This document shows positions 27,161 to 36,329 of a stretch of 64,000 nucleotides of DNA, in pieces (the first letter of the stretch is position 1; each line of letters opens with the position of its first letter). Source of the stretch: Trinickia mobilis (lineage in GTDB: Bacteria > Pseudomonadota > Gammaproteobacteria > Burkholderiales > Burkholderiaceae); assembly GCF_017315705.1 (NCBI RefSeq), contig NZ_JAFLRF010000001.1, forward strand, positions 90,302 to 154,301, read 5' to 3'. The notes below the pieces were generated by a model. It was not told the origin of the DNA. It did not search any database and saw only the letters and a program-made list of their open reading frames with translations. A program made the translations under genes and the position numbers.

Positions 27161-28510
27161 TCAGACCGCGTCCATGACGGTCTGGAACAACTGGTTCGCG
27201 ACCGAGATGACTTTCATGTTGGCCTGATACATCTGCTGGTATTGAACGAGGCTCACCGCCTCTTCGTCCTGGTTGACGCCGCTCACCGACTGCCATGCCG
27301 CCACGGCCTGCGCGCGCACCGCGCCCGCGGTATGGGCCGATTGCTGGTTCTTCTGGCTCGCGGCGCCGATCGCGCCGGACATCGCCGCAGTGGCGGAGCC
27401 GAATTTGACGGTGCCGAGGCCGTCGAGCGTCACCTCCCGGCTCTCCACGTCGATCAGTTTCAGGAGATTGTCCGTATTGGCCGGCCCGTTCGGGTCGCTG
27501 GAGAACGCGAGGTCGTCGGCGGTCACGGACGAATCGATGTTCAAGTTGCCCGATGCCGGGTCGTAGACGAAGAGCGGCTTGCCGGGCCGGCCGTTCATGT
27601 CGTAGCCGGCGGCAAGCTGGTCGTTGAAGGTCTGCGCGAATTGCTGCTTGAGCTCGTTCAAGGCCTGCATTTGCGGGCGCAGCGTTTGCGTCTCGTAGTC
27701 GTGCAGGCCGGCGAGCGCGCCGCCCAGCTTGTCGGCGGGCACGCCGAAAGTCTGATTGCCGAATTGCACCGAGATCTGCTGCAGGCCGTTGCCGTCGCGC
27801 TCGACGCTCATCGTCGCGGACTTGCTGCCCGCGACGAGCGGCTGGCCGCCCGCGAGCGAGACGTCGGCCGTGCCGTTGTCCTGCATCACGACGCGCACGT
27901 CGGCGTATTCGCTCAGCCGATCGATCGCGTGGTCGCGCTGGTCCTGCAGCGCGGACGTGTCGCTGCCGCTCGCCTGCGCCGCCGCGATCTGCTTGTTCAG
28001 GTCTGCGATCGATTTCGACAGCCCGTTGACCTGATCGACGGTCGACTGGCGCTGCTGCTCCAGCGTGCTCACCTGATCGGAGAACACCCTCGACATGTTG
28101 TTGAACGCCTGGCACATGCCGTTGGCCGCGTAAAGCACGCCGTTGCGGTTCGCGCTCGCGGTCGGATCGCCGCTCGCGGCTTGCAGCGCGCTGAAGAGCG
28201 CCCCCATGCCGAGGCTCAGGTCGCCCGACGCATCGCCGCCGCCGAACGCCGCCTCGAGCTGGTCGAGATAGGTCTGGCTGGCGTTGTAGTGGCCCGCTTG
28301 CGAGTTCGAGGCCCAGAGCTGCTGGGTCTTGTAGGCGTCGTTGAAGCGGATGAGCGCCGGCGTATAGACCCCGCCGGCGGCCAGCGAGGCGATCAGCACG
28401 CCCTGGCGCGAATAGCCCGGCGTCATCAGGTTCGCAAGGTTGTTGCTCGACGCGTTGAGGGCAAGCTGCGCGGCAAGCGTGCCGGACAGCCCGATTGAGA
28501 TCATGTTCAT
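27161..28510 (-). CDS. flgK: lateral flagellar hook-associated protein FlgK (HAP1)
   Basis: The 449-aa protein opens with MNMISIGLSGTLAAQLALNA and NNLANLMTPGYSRQG, the FlgK rod/hook N-terminal motif. It ends in the usual C-terminal helix with VSLVQYQQMYQANMKVI. It is shorter than most polar FlgK proteins, with a reduced central domain, as seen in lateral systems. An ATG at 28534 is in frame, but the one at 28510 matches the family start. A 101-bp gap separates it from flgJ, the longest inside this part of the operon, and could hold a late promoter. Confidence 0.93.
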   Translation of the reverse strand: MNMISIGLSGTLAAQLALNASSNNLANLMTPGYSRQGVLIASLAAGGVYTPALIRFNDAYKTQQLWASNSQAGHYNASQTYLDQLEAAFGGGDASGDLSLGMGALFSALQAASGDPTASANRNGVLYAANGMCQAFNNMSRVFSDQVSTLEQQRQSTVDQVNGLSKSIADLNKQIAAAQASGSDTSALQDQRDHAIDRLSEYADVRVVMQDNGTADVSLAGGQPLVAGSKSATMSVERDGNGLQQISVQFGNQTFGVPADKLGGALAGLHDYETQTLRPQMQALNELKQQFAQTFNDQLAAGYDMNGRPGKPLFVYDPASGNLNIDSSVTADDLAFSSDPNGPANTDNLLKLIDVESREVTLDGLGTVKFGSATAAMSGAIGAASQKNQQSAHTAGAVRAQAVAAWQSVSGVNQDEEAVSLVQYQQMYQANMKVISVANQLFQTVMDAV

Positions 28511-28611
28511 CGTCGTTCCGAAAGTAGTGTGCAACGGCTCCGGTCAGCGCCCGGACGTTGCGGAATTCATCGATCGCTCAACGCTGGTAAGCGACCCGCG
28601 CACTGCATTCA

Positions 28612-28956
28612 TTAAGCCTTCGTCTCGAGCTGACCCGGCGCCAACTGCCGCACGATGAAGTCCGAGATGCCGAACGCGTGCTGCGACGCCAGCGCATCGG
28701 CGACGAAGGTGCTCGCGTAGTCGAGCATGTCGTTGGCGGCGGTGTCGCGCAGCGGACTGTCCGGCGCGCTCATGGCGCGCGTCGCGTTGTTCATCTCGCG
28801 CAGCATCTGCTTGATGAACATCGCTTCGAATTGCTCGCTCGCGTGGCGCAAACGCTTGTCGTCGGCCGGCTGCGGCGCGGGTGCGTCCTGGCCAGCCGGC
28901 GCGGCTTGCGCGAGCGGGAACGCCGCGCGGCTCTCGAGAGGTTTCAGCATCGTCAT
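28612..28956 (-). CDS. flgJ: rod-cap domain-only FlgJ
   Basis: The 114-aa protein has only the rod-binding domain: ASEQFEAMFIKQMLREMNNA, then a segment ending MLDYASTFVADALAS. In most beta- and gamma-proteobacteria FlgJ is about 310 aa with a C-terminal glucosaminidase. That part is missing here but occurs as a separate gene at 35126-35917 in the same operon. The domain caps the growing rod in the periplasm. It lies 11 bp after flgI. Confidence 0.88.
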   Translation of the reverse strand: MTMLKPLESRAAFPLAQAAPAGQDAPAPQPADDKRLRHASEQFEAMFIKQMLREMNNATRAMSAPDSPLRDTAANDMLDYASTFVADALASQHAFGISDFIVRQLAPGQLETKA

Positions 28957-28967
28957 CGTCCGCTCCG

Positions 28968-30110
28968 TCAGATCACGACCAGTTCGCCGTTCAATGCGCC
29001 CGCTTCATCGATCGCCTGCAGGATCGCCATCAGGTCGTCCGGCGTCGCGCCCATGGCGTTGACCGTGTCGACGATGGTTTGCAGCTTCACGTTGGCCGGC
29101 CACTTGAACATGTGCGCGCGATCCTGCTCGACCTTCACGGACGTGGCCGGCGACGTCACCGTGCGCCCTTTGCCGAACGCGTTCGGCTGGCTGACTTCGG
29201 TGCTCTCCGAGATCACCACCTTGAGCGAGCCGTGCGAAACGGCGACCGGCTTGACCGTCATGCCGTCCGAGATCACGACCGTGCCCGTGCGGGAATTGAT
29301 CACGGCGCGCGGAAGGCCCTGGCCCGCCGTGACATCGAGTGCGTCGAGCTTCGCGACGAACGCCACGCGTTGCGTCGGATCGGCGGGCGCGGCCACCTCG
29401 ACCGAGGTCTGGCCCTGCGCCGTCGCCGTTTCGGCGCCGAGCGAGCGGTTGATCGTGTTCACGATGTTGGTCGCGGTCTGGAAGCTCGGGCGCTTGAGGC
29501 TCAGGCGCACGGTCGGCTTGTCCGCGAAATCGGTGCCGATTTCGTTTTCGATCGTCGCGCCGTTCGGAATGCGGCCCGCGGAGGTCGAGTTGATCGTGAT
29601 GCTCGAGCCGCTGTTGCCTTGCGCGTGAATGCCGGGAATCACGACGTTGCCTTGCGCGAGCGCATAGACCCGGCCGTCGACGCCTTTGAGCGGCGTGAGC
29701 ATCAGCATGCCGCCGCGCAGGCTCTTCGCGTCGCCCATCGACGACACGGTCACGTCGATCTTCTGCCCTCTCGCATAGCCCGGCGGAAACGTGGCGCTCA
29801 CCATCACCGCCGCGACGTTCTTCGAGCGCAGGTTCACGTTCTCCGGCATCTTGACGCCGAACTGCTTGAGCGTGTTGACGATCGACTGGCCCGTGTACTT
29901 GATCTGCTGGCCGTCGCCGGTGCCGTTCAGGCCGACGACGAGCCCGTAGCCGACGAGCTGGTTCTCGCGCATGCCCTCGATGTTGACGAGCGAGCCGAGC
30001 GGCGCCGCATCGGCGCTCGCCGCGAGCGGCCCGAAGAGACAGACGGCGAGCGCGAGCACGAGGCGCAGTACCGCGCGCCGAGCGATCCGGTTGATGAGGT
30101 GAGGTTTCAT
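28968..30110 (-). CDS. flgI: flagellar P-ring protein FlgI
   Basis: The 380-aa protein has a Sec signal (hydrophobic stretch about residues 14-32) and the canonical ENQLVGYGLVVGLNGTGD motif. Further FlgI blocks are KNVAAVMVSATFPP, GSSITINSTSAGR and the C-terminal LMAILQAIDEAGALNGELVV. It forms the periplasmic P ring around the rod. Its usual chaperone FlgA was not found in this window. Confidence 0.96.
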   Translation of the reverse strand: MKPHLINRIARRAVLRLVLALAVCLFGPLAASADAAPLGSLVNIEGMRENQLVGYGLVVGLNGTGDGQQIKYTGQSIVNTLKQFGVKMPENVNLRSKNVAAVMVSATFPPGYARGQKIDVTVSSMGDAKSLRGGMLMLTPLKGVDGRVYALAQGNVVIPGIHAQGNSGSSITINSTSAGRIPNGATIENEIGTDFADKPTVRLSLKRPSFQTATNIVNTINRSLGAETATAQGQTSVEVAAPADPTQRVAFVAKLDALDVTAGQGLPRAVINSRTGTVVISDGMTVKPVAVSHGSLKVVISESTEVSQPNAFGKGRTVTSPATSVKVEQDRAHMFKWPANVKLQTIVDTVNAMGATPDDLMAILQAIDEAGALNGELVVI

Positions 30111-30121
30111 GATTGTTCTAT

Positions 30122-30784
30122 TCAGAAAGGCATGAACGCGCTGTTCAACGCACGCGTGAGCCAGCCTGCCTGGTTGGAATCCGCGAGCGCGCCGCGGCCG
30201 ACATATTGAATATTCGAGTTGGCGATGCGTTGCGAAGACACACGGTTATTCGTATCGATATCGGAGGTGCGCACGTAGCCCGAGAGCCGCACCGCTTCCT
30301 CGCCCTGATTGAGCGCCAGCATTTTTTCGCCCTTGACCTCGAGCAGTCCGTTCGGCAGCACTCGATGGACGACGACGGTAATCTCGCCGCGCAGCGCGTT
30401 TTGCTGCTCGCTCGTGCCCGAGCCGTCGAAGCCTCGGCTCGCGCCCATCGACGTGTCGAACGGCAGCGTCATCGTCGCGAGCACGCCCGGCTTCACGTCG
30501 ACGCTGCTTTTCTTGCCGAACGACGTGCCCGCCTTCTTGCGCGCCTGCGTGTCTTCTTCGAGCAGCACGGTGAGCGTGTCGCCGGGACGGAACGCATGGT
30601 TGTCGGAGGTCAGCGACCACGGCGCCTGATCGACGAACAAGCCGCCGGACGTCCCCGCCGGCTGCGCCGCGACCGGCGGCATGTCGTAGCCTTCGGCATG
30701 CATCTGCTGGGGCATGACCACCGTGCAACCCGAGAGCGCAGCGGCCACCGCCAGCACGGCGGCCGCGGTTGACCGAACGCTCAT
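30122..30784 (-). CDS. flgH: flagellar L-ring lipoprotein FlgH
   Basis: The 220-aa lipoprotein has its lipobox Cys at residue 20 (ALSGC). It contains FRPGDTLTVLLEED, GEITVVVHRVLPNGLLEVKG and GYVRTSDIDTNNRVSSQRIA, all FlgH signatures. It makes the outer-membrane L ring. Its start overlaps the stop of flgG by four bases. Confidence 0.95.
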   Translation of the reverse strand: MSVRSTAAAVLAVAAALSGCTVVMPQQMHAEGYDMPPVAAQPAGTSGGLFVDQAPWSLTSDNHAFRPGDTLTVLLEEDTQARKKAGTSFGKKSSVDVKPGVLATMTLPFDTSMGASRGFDGSGTSEQQNALRGEITVVVHRVLPNGLLEVKGEKMLALNQGEEAVRLSGYVRTSDIDTNNRVSSQRIANSNIQYVGRGALADSNQAGWLTRALNSAFMPF

Positions 30785-31569
30785 CTCGCCACCTGCGCCA
30801 GTTGCTGAAGCATGTTGTCGGCGGCCGTCAGCACCTTGGTGTTCATCTCATAAGTGCGTTGCGCAGAAATCATGTCGACCATTTCCTCGACCACCTGCAC
30901 GTTCGAGCCCTCGAGCTGGCCTTGCTTGATCGTGCCGAGGCCGTTGGTGCCCGGATCGCCCTCGTTCGGCGCGCCGCTTGCCACCGTCTCTTGATAGAGG
31001 TTGTCGCCGAGTGCGAGCAAGCCCGTCGGGTTCACGAAGTTCGCGAGTTGCAGCTTGCCGAGCTCCTGCGGCGTGGCCGAGCCCTGCACGGTCGCGGTGA
31101 CGGTGCCGTCTGCGCCGATCGTGACGCCCGTCGCGTTTTGCGGAATCGTGATTTCCGGCTGGATCGGCAGGCCCTGCGCGTTGACGAGCGTGCCGTCCGC
31201 GTTCACCTGCAACTGGCCGGCGCGCGTGTAGGCCGTTTCGCCGTCCGCGGTCTGCACTTGGAGAAAGCCGTTGCCGGCGATGGCGACGTCGAGCGGCTGT
31301 CCCGTGTTTTGCAGGGCGCCGTTCGTAAATACTTTCTGCGAGTCGACGAGGCGCGTGCCGGTGCCGAGCTGAATGCCCGACGGCGACGCGACGTTCTCGC
31401 TTTGCTGGCCGCCCGGCTGCTGCTCGATCTGATAGAACTGATCTTCGAACACGAGCCGGTCGCGCTTGAAGCCCACCGTATTGGCGTTCGCGAGGTTGTT
31501 CGCGATCGCCTGCAGCTTCGCGTCCTGCGCTTGCAAGCCGGTCTTGCTGATCCACATTGCCTGATTCAT
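30781..31569 (-). CDS. flgG: distal rod protein FlgG
   Basis: The 262-aa protein starts MNQAMWISKTGLQAQDAKLQ and IANNLANANTVGFKRDR, the FlgG N-terminus. It ends with EEMVDMISAQRTYEMNTKVL, the C-terminal rod motif. Length is standard (260-262 aa). It builds the distal rod crossing the P and L rings. Confidence 0.96.
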   Translation of the reverse strand: MNQAMWISKTGLQAQDAKLQAIANNLANANTVGFKRDRLVFEDQFYQIEQQPGGQQSENVASPSGIQLGTGTRLVDSQKVFTNGALQNTGQPLDVAIAGNGFLQVQTADGETAYTRAGQLQVNADGTLVNAQGLPIQPEITIPQNATGVTIGADGTVTATVQGSATPQELGKLQLANFVNPTGLLALGDNLYQETVASGAPNEGDPGTNGLGTIKQGQLEGSNVQVVEEMVDMISAQRTYEMNTKVLTAADNMLQQLAQVAR

Positions 31570-31592
31570 CTTGATCCCTTTCTGCTGTTTCG

Positions 31593-32321
31593 TTAGCCGC
31601 GGATGAGGCGGTTGCCGGCATCGGCGTTGTCGTCGGCCACCTTGAACATCCGCATCTGGACTTCAAAGTCGCGATTGAGCGTCATCGTCTTCAGCATCTC
31701 TTCGATCGGCGAGACGTTGCTCGACTCGAGATGACCGGGCGTCACCGCCACCGTTTGGTCGTCGAGGAGCGGCGCGCCGCTCCTCGACACGATGAGACCC
31801 TCTTCGTTCTTGATCACGTCGCCGGGCATCGTCGCGACGACGAGCTTGATCTTGTCGGCGATCTGCAGGTCCGTTTCGCCGGGCGCGCGGATCGAGATCG
31901 TGCCGTCTTCGCCGATCTTGACGGCGTCGAACTCGGGCAGCACGATCGGGCCCGCTGCGCCGAGCAGCGGGTGGCCGTTCGTCGTGAGCCGGCCTTCGCC
32001 GTCGATCTTGAAGTTGCCGTTGCGCGTGTAGGCCTCGCCTTGATCGGTATCGACGGCGAAGTAGCCGCCGCCGCTGATCGCGACGTCGAGGTTGCGGCCC
32101 GTTTCCACCATGTGCCCCTGCGACACGTCCACCATGTCGGCACTCAGCGTCACCGAATGCCGCGCGTCGTAGCCGAAGCCCCTTACGCCGCTCGTCTGCG
32201 CGAGTTCGAGGTCGGCGCGAAAGCCGTCGGTCTGCGCGTTCGCGAGGTTGTTGGCGTGCATCTGCAGCGAGTACTGCGTGCGGTCCGCCGCGCTCATGAT
32301 CGTGTAGATGAGCTTGTCCAT
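31593..32321 (-). CDS. flgF: proximal rod protein FlgF
   Basis: The 242-aa protein starts MDKLIYTIMSAADRTQYSLQ with HANNLANAQTDGFRADLE and ends with SPIEEMLKTMTLNRDFEVQM. These match FlgF, the proximal rod subunit between FlgC and FlgG. Length is typical. It follows flgE by four bases. Confidence 0.95.
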   Translation of the reverse strand: MDKLIYTIMSAADRTQYSLQMHANNLANAQTDGFRADLELAQTSGVRGFGYDARHSVTLSADMVDVSQGHMVETGRNLDVAISGGGYFAVDTDQGEAYTRNGNFKIDGEGRLTTNGHPLLGAAGPIVLPEFDAVKIGEDGTISIRAPGETDLQIADKIKLVVATMPGDVIKNEEGLIVSRSGAPLLDDQTVAVTPGHLESSNVSPIEEMLKTMTLNRDFEVQMRMFKVADDNADAGNRLIRG

Positions 32322-32325
32322 GGCG

Positions 32326-33495
32326 TTACACCGCTTGCATGAGCGCCTGCATCATCTGGCTTTCCGTCGAGATCACCTTCGAGTTCGCCTGATAGTTGCG
32401 TTGCGCCGTCGTGAGATTCACCAGCTCGGACGTCATGTCGACGTTCGATTGCTCGAGCGCGCCGACCGTCAGCTTGCCGGGCAGGCCGGTGCCCGGCGTG
32501 CCGTAGAGCGCCGTGCCCGACGTGTTGGTCGCTTTCCAGCAGGTGCCGTCCACGGCTTGCAGGCCGTCGTCGTCGGGGAACGTCGCGAGCGCGACCTGGC
32601 CGACCGTTTCCTTCTGGCCGTTGCTGTAGCGCGCGATGATCGAGCCGTTTTCGTCCAACGAGACGTCGGTGAGCGAACCGGCTTGATAGCCGTCGGTCTT
32701 GTTGGTGGTGGTCGTCATGTCGCCCGCGTATTGCGTCGTGCCCGCGTAATCGAGGTTCACGACCAACGCCGCCGCACCGTCCGGCGTGCCGAGATCGAGC
32801 GCGACCGGGCCCGTCGGCGCCGTGAGCTTGCCGTTCTCGTCGAACGTCAGGTTCGAGGTCGCTTGCAGGTCGCCGCCGTCCATCGTGTAGTGCACGTCGA
32901 TCGAACCGTCGTCCTTCTTGACGAAGTACTGCGTGACCGAATGCTCGCGGCCGAGCGAATCGTAGACGGTGGACACCACCGAGCTGTTGAAGGACTGCGC
33001 GTCGTCCTTGTCGAACGTCGTCGAGGCGGGCGGCGTCCAGTCGGCGGACATGTTGCCGACATACGAGAGCGAGCCGCTCGCTTTGGCGGGGATCGAGCCC
33101 GTCGGCACGCTCATGTCGCCGAAGCCGCCGGCCGCCGAGTAGCCCTGCACGTGGCGGCCGAAGCTGTCGACGACGAAGCCGTCCTTGTCCGTGCTGAAGA
33201 TGCCCACGCGCGAGTACAGCATCGAGCCGTCGCTATCCTTGCTGACGAAGAAGCCCTTGCCCTGGATCGCGGCGTCCATGCCGCGGCCGGTCTGCAGCAC
33301 GTTGCCGCCGATGTCGATCGTTTGCGTCACCGAGCCGATGTACACGCCGCTCGGCTGCATGCCGGCATACGCGGCGGCGAAGTTGGCGCGGCCCGCTTTG
33401 AAGCCGAAAGTGCCGGTGTTGGCGATGTTGTTGCTGATCGAATTCAATTGGCCGTTGACCGCGTTGATGCCGGACAGTGCGATATCGAAACTCAT
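32326..33495 (-). CDS. flgE: lateral flagellar hook protein FlgE
   Basis: The 389-aa protein has the FlgE N-terminus (MSFDIALSGINAVNGQLNSI, SNNIANTGTFGFKAGRA). Central hook domains include GYQAGSLTDVSLDENGSIIA, and the C-terminus reads VDMTSELVNLTTAQRNYQAN. Length is close to enterobacterial FlgE (about 400). It polymerises into the hook on the FlgD cap, encoded directly upstream with no gap. Confidence 0.96.
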   Translation of the reverse strand: MSFDIALSGINAVNGQLNSISNNIANTGTFGFKAGRANFAAAYAGMQPSGVYIGSVTQTIDIGGNVLQTGRGMDAAIQGKGFFVSKDSDGSMLYSRVGIFSTDKDGFVVDSFGRHVQGYSAAGGFGDMSVPTGSIPAKASGSLSYVGNMSADWTPPASTTFDKDDAQSFNSSVVSTVYDSLGREHSVTQYFVKKDDGSIDVHYTMDGGDLQATSNLTFDENGKLTAPTGPVALDLGTPDGAAALVVNLDYAGTTQYAGDMTTTTNKTDGYQAGSLTDVSLDENGSIIARYSNGQKETVGQVALATFPDDDGLQAVDGTCWKATNTSGTALYGTPGTGLPGKLTVGALEQSNVDMTSELVNLTTAQRNYQANSKVISTESQMMQALMQAV

Positions 33496-34296
33496 TTAGA
33501 AGACCTTTTTAGAAAAGAGGGAAAGCGGGAGCCGCGGCTCGGGCTTCAAGTTGTGATCGGGGTTGCCGTCCGGGGCGCTGCCTGGATTCCCCAGAAAACG
33601 TGTGATGTCTGCCGTCGTGACGTCGCCGATGCCGGCCACGCTCAAGATCACCTGGCCGTTGTCGCCGAGGCGCACGCTCTGGAGCTTGCCCTCGATCTCG
33701 ACGGACGGCGTCTGCGCAGTGCCGGCGTCGCCGGAGCCCGCCTGCACGGCCACCGTGTAGCGGCCGGCCGGCAAGCCGAGCTGCGCCGGATCGATATCGA
33801 ACTTGACCTCGCCCGCCTTCTGCGCACCGAGATCGATCTTGTGCGGCACGCCGTCGGAGCCGGTGACGGTGACCGTCGTGCTGTCGGCCGACGCATCGAG
33901 ATTGAACGCGCCGTGCACCGCGGTGCTGCCGTCGAGATCGACCGCATCGGTCTTGACCATGACGTTCGAGCCGACCTGCCCGCCGAGCGACACCACCAGC
34001 ATGCTTTCGAGCATCGCGGAATTCACTTGCGACAGCGCCGCCATGTTCTGCATCGCCTCGACCTGGCTCATTTGCGTGAGCTGCGTGACGAACTGCTCGG
34101 GCTTCATCGGTTCGAGCGGATCCTGGTTCTGGATCTGCGCAACGAGCAGCTTCGTGAACATGTCGGACATCGAGCCGGAACTGGCCGACGGCATGCCGGT
34201 GTTGCCGTTGCCGTCGTCGGCGCCGACCGGGCCGTTCGCCGCCCCGTCGGCCGCGCCGAGCGAATGATAGTGATCTGTGGCAGAAAAGAGCTGCAT
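33496..34296 (-). CDS. flgD: hook-cap scaffold protein FlgD
   Basis: The 266-aa protein contains the FlgD N-terminal signature MFTKLLVAQIQNQDPLEPMK with EQFVTQLTQMSQVEAM. Central Tudor/FlgD-Ig-like beta domains show LPAGRYTVAVQAG. It caps the hook during assembly. A C-terminal extension of about 40 residues follows the Ig-like domain. It directly abuts flgE and follows flgC by 12 bp. Confidence 0.94.
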   Translation of the reverse strand: MQLFSATDHYHSLGAADGAANGPVGADDGNGNTGMPSASSGSMSDMFTKLLVAQIQNQDPLEPMKPEQFVTQLTQMSQVEAMQNMAALSQVNSAMLESMLVVSLGGQVGSNVMVKTDAVDLDGSTAVHGAFNLDASADSTTVTVTGSDGVPHKIDLGAQKAGEVKFDIDPAQLGLPAGRYTVAVQAGSGDAGTAQTPSVEIEGKLQSVRLGDNGQVILSVAGIGDVTTADITRFLGNPGSAPDGNPDHNLKPEPRLPLSLFSKKVF

Positions 34297-34308
34297 GGTT
34301 TCGGGTCC

Positions 34309-34737
34309 TTATGATTGGCCGAGTTTCAACAGGTCCTGTTGCATCGCGTTCAGGCGCGAGAGCACCTCCACGTTGGTCGAGAACGCGCGCGAGGCCGACA
34401 GCATGTCGGTCATTTCCGCAACCGGATCGACGTTCGAGTAGAAGACGTTGCCGTCGGCATCCGCGAGCGGGCTGTTCGGCTCATAGCGTTTCTTCACCGG
34501 CTCCCGGCTTTCCACCACGTCCATCACCTGCACGCGTGCGCCGGCCACGTCGCCTTCGCCGGTCGGCGAATAGACCGTCGCGAACACCGGCTGGCGCGCG
34601 CGGTAGACCTGGTCTTCGGTCTTGGCCGACGAATCGGCATTGGCGAGGTTGCTCGCCACCGTGTTGAGCCGGATGGTCTGCGCCGTCATGGCGGAACCGG
34701 CGATTTGTGCGATATCCCTGAATCCCATGGCAATCAC
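34309..34737 (-). CDS. flgC: proximal rod protein FlgC
   Basis: The 142-aa protein reads FRDIAQIAGSAMTAQTIRLN, then VASNLANADSSAKTEDQVYR, and ends VAEMTDMLSASRAFSTNVEV. This is the FlgC pattern and length. Its start overlaps the stop of flgB by four bases. Confidence 0.95.
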   Translation of the reverse strand: MIAMGFRDIAQIAGSAMTAQTIRLNTVASNLANADSSAKTEDQVYRARQPVFATVYSPTGEGDVAGARVQVMDVVESREPVKKRYEPNSPLADADGNVFYSNVDPVAEMTDMLSASRAFSTNVEVLSRLNAMQQDLLKLGQS

Positions 34738-35108
34738 CCGTTTCCGTTGATGGCCATATTGAGGCCCTTGAATTTGGCGGTCAGGAACGTCAGTCCCATT
34801 TGAAAATCGGCGGCGTTCTGCGCGAACGCGGCTTGTTCGACGCCGAGCTCCACCGTGTTGCCGTCGATCGACGGCTGGTTCGGCAGGCGGTACAGCAAGT
34901 CGGGCTGCTCGCCGCCCAAGTCGCCGAGCGAGCCCGCTTGCGCCGTGCTCATCTCATGCTGCAGCGCCGCCTTGAAGTCGAGATCGCGCGCCTGATAGCC
35001 GGGCGTGGTCTCGTTGGCCAGATTCGACGCGAGCACCTTGCTGCGTTCGACGCGCAATTCGAGCGCCTGCGGATGAACGCCCAGCGCCTGGTTCAGATGA
35101 ATTCCCAT
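34734..35108 (-). CDS. flgB: proximal rod protein FlgB
   Basis: The 124-aa protein contains VLASNLANETTPGYQARDLD followed by FKAALQHEM, and ends in a helix with FAQNAADFQMGLTFLTAKFK. These are FlgB features at normal length. It is the first rod gene of the flgBCDEFGHIJ run and follows the separate muramidase gene. Confidence 0.94.
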   Translation of the reverse strand: MGIHLNQALGVHPQALELRVERSKVLASNLANETTPGYQARDLDFKAALQHEMSTAQAGSLGDLGGEQPDLLYRLPNQPSIDGNTVELGVEQAAFAQNAADFQMGLTFLTAKFKGLNMAINGNG

Positions 35109-35125
35109 GAATCAACTCCTTATGT

Positions 35126-35917
35126 TCAATCGTCGGCCGAGACCGCGGACAGCGCGGCCGGCAGCTTCTCGCGGGCGAATGCCGCCGTTTGCGCTTTCAC
35201 GTCCGCCACGACGCGGGTCAGCTTGTGCGTGTACACCGGGTCGGTGGCATAGCCCCCGCGCGCGAGCGCTTTGGCGAATGCCGCGGCGTCGCTGCCGGTG
35301 CCTTGCGCGCGGCTGAAGCGCGGATTCGTCTGCAGCAGGTTCACGTAGTCGGCAAACGCGCTCTGGTCGTCGGCATAAGCGCGAAAGCGCTCGATCGTCT
35401 TGATGCCCGCGCCCTTCACGTATTCGGTCGTCGTGATGTCGGCGGTCTTGCCGTCCCAGCTCGAACCGGCCTTCAGGCCGAACAGGTTGTGCGTATCGTT
35501 GCCCTTCGCATCGCGCACCGGACGGCGTCCCCAATCGGATTCCAGCGCGGCATGCGCCACCAGCAGATCCGGTGCGACGCCGAGCTTTTGCGCCGCGAGC
35601 TTCGCCCACGGGCTCACGCGGTCGACGAACGACGCCTTGTCCCCCACGGGTGCCGAGCGCCCTTGCGTCGCAGCCTGCGCCTGCAGCGGGTTGTTCAGCA
35701 TCCACGCGGTTGCGGCCGTTTCGGTTACGGCCGTTTCGGTCGCGCCGCTTTGAAAGCCGTTCTTGACGGTGCCTTCGATGTCGCTCTGCAACTGCTGCAC
35801 GCTCATCGAAAACGAGCCCGCGCCCGGAGCGCCGTTCGGCTGCGGCGCGGCGAAACCGCTCGCCGCGTCGAATACGTTGCCGGCCGCCGGCACGCCGCTC
35901 ATTTCAGTGCGGAACAT
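35126..35917 (-). CDS. free-standing FlgJ-type peptidoglycan hydrolase
   Basis: In this 263-aa protein, residues 95-245 form the FlgJ-type glucosaminidase domain. A catalytic Glu126 lies in AHAALESDWGRR, followed by NLFGLKAGSSWDGK, EYVKGAGIKTIERFRAY and ALARGGYATDPVY. The first 90 residues are low-complexity and lack the rod-binding motif. No signal peptide is visible, so export through the flagellar gate, as for FlgJ, is likely. It sits where flgA usually lies, between flgN and flgB, and overlaps flgN by 14 bp. It complements the rod-cap-only FlgJ at 28612-28956. Confidence 0.9.
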   Translation of the reverse strand: MFRTEMSGVPAAGNVFDAASGFAAPQPNGAPGAGSFSMSVQQLQSDIEGTVKNGFQSGATETAVTETAATAWMLNNPLQAQAATQGRSAPVGDKASFVDRVSPWAKLAAQKLGVAPDLLVAHAALESDWGRRPVRDAKGNDTHNLFGLKAGSSWDGKTADITTTEYVKGAGIKTIERFRAYADDQSAFADYVNLLQTNPRFSRAQGTGSDAAAFAKALARGGYATDPVYTHKLTRVVADVKAQTAAFAREKLPAALSAVSADD

Positions 35918-36329
35918 AGATGTCGTCCTTCATGGCAAGCGCGCGCTGCATCACTTCGAACTGCGCCATCACGATGCCCGCATTGCGCGTATTGAGCCGC
36001 TTGCATTCGGCGACCCGCTTCACCAGGCGCGCCCATTCACGTGCGAGCAGCTCGCGCGGCGCACCCTTGAGCTTGGCGACGAGCGTGTCGACGCTGGTCG
36101 GCCGATCGGTCGCGGCGACGACGCGCACGAGCGCGCGCCGCTCCTTCAAGCTGCGGCTCAGCACCTCGGCCAGTTCCAGAATTTCCGCGCCGATGCGGCT
36201 CAGTTCAATCGCGTCGTGCTGCAGGGCCGCCGAGAACTGCTGCTCGAGCAGCCCGTTGAATGCTTCGTACTTCGCATGGTCGCGGCGCAGGCTCACGATC
36301 AGGTTCTTGAAGGCATCGTTGCGTGTCAT
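35904..36329 (-). CDS. flgN: FlgN-type export chaperone
   Basis: The 141-aa all-helical protein has the FlgN layout and length. It begins with FKNLIVSLRRDHAKYEAFNG, followed by LLEQQFSAALQ, and ends with an ALVRVV-containing coiled-coil stretch. FlgN escorts FlgK and FlgL to the export gate. Its start overlaps the stop of flgM (ATGA), the normal flgM-flgN order. The call rests on position plus general helical pattern. Confidence 0.82.
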   Translation of the reverse strand: MTRNDAFKNLIVSLRRDHAKYEAFNGLLEQQFSAALQHDAIELSRIGAEILELAEVLSRSLKERRALVRVVAATDRPTSVDTLVAKLKGAPRELLAREWARLVKRVAECKRLNTRNAGIVMAQFEVMQRALAMKDDIYVPH

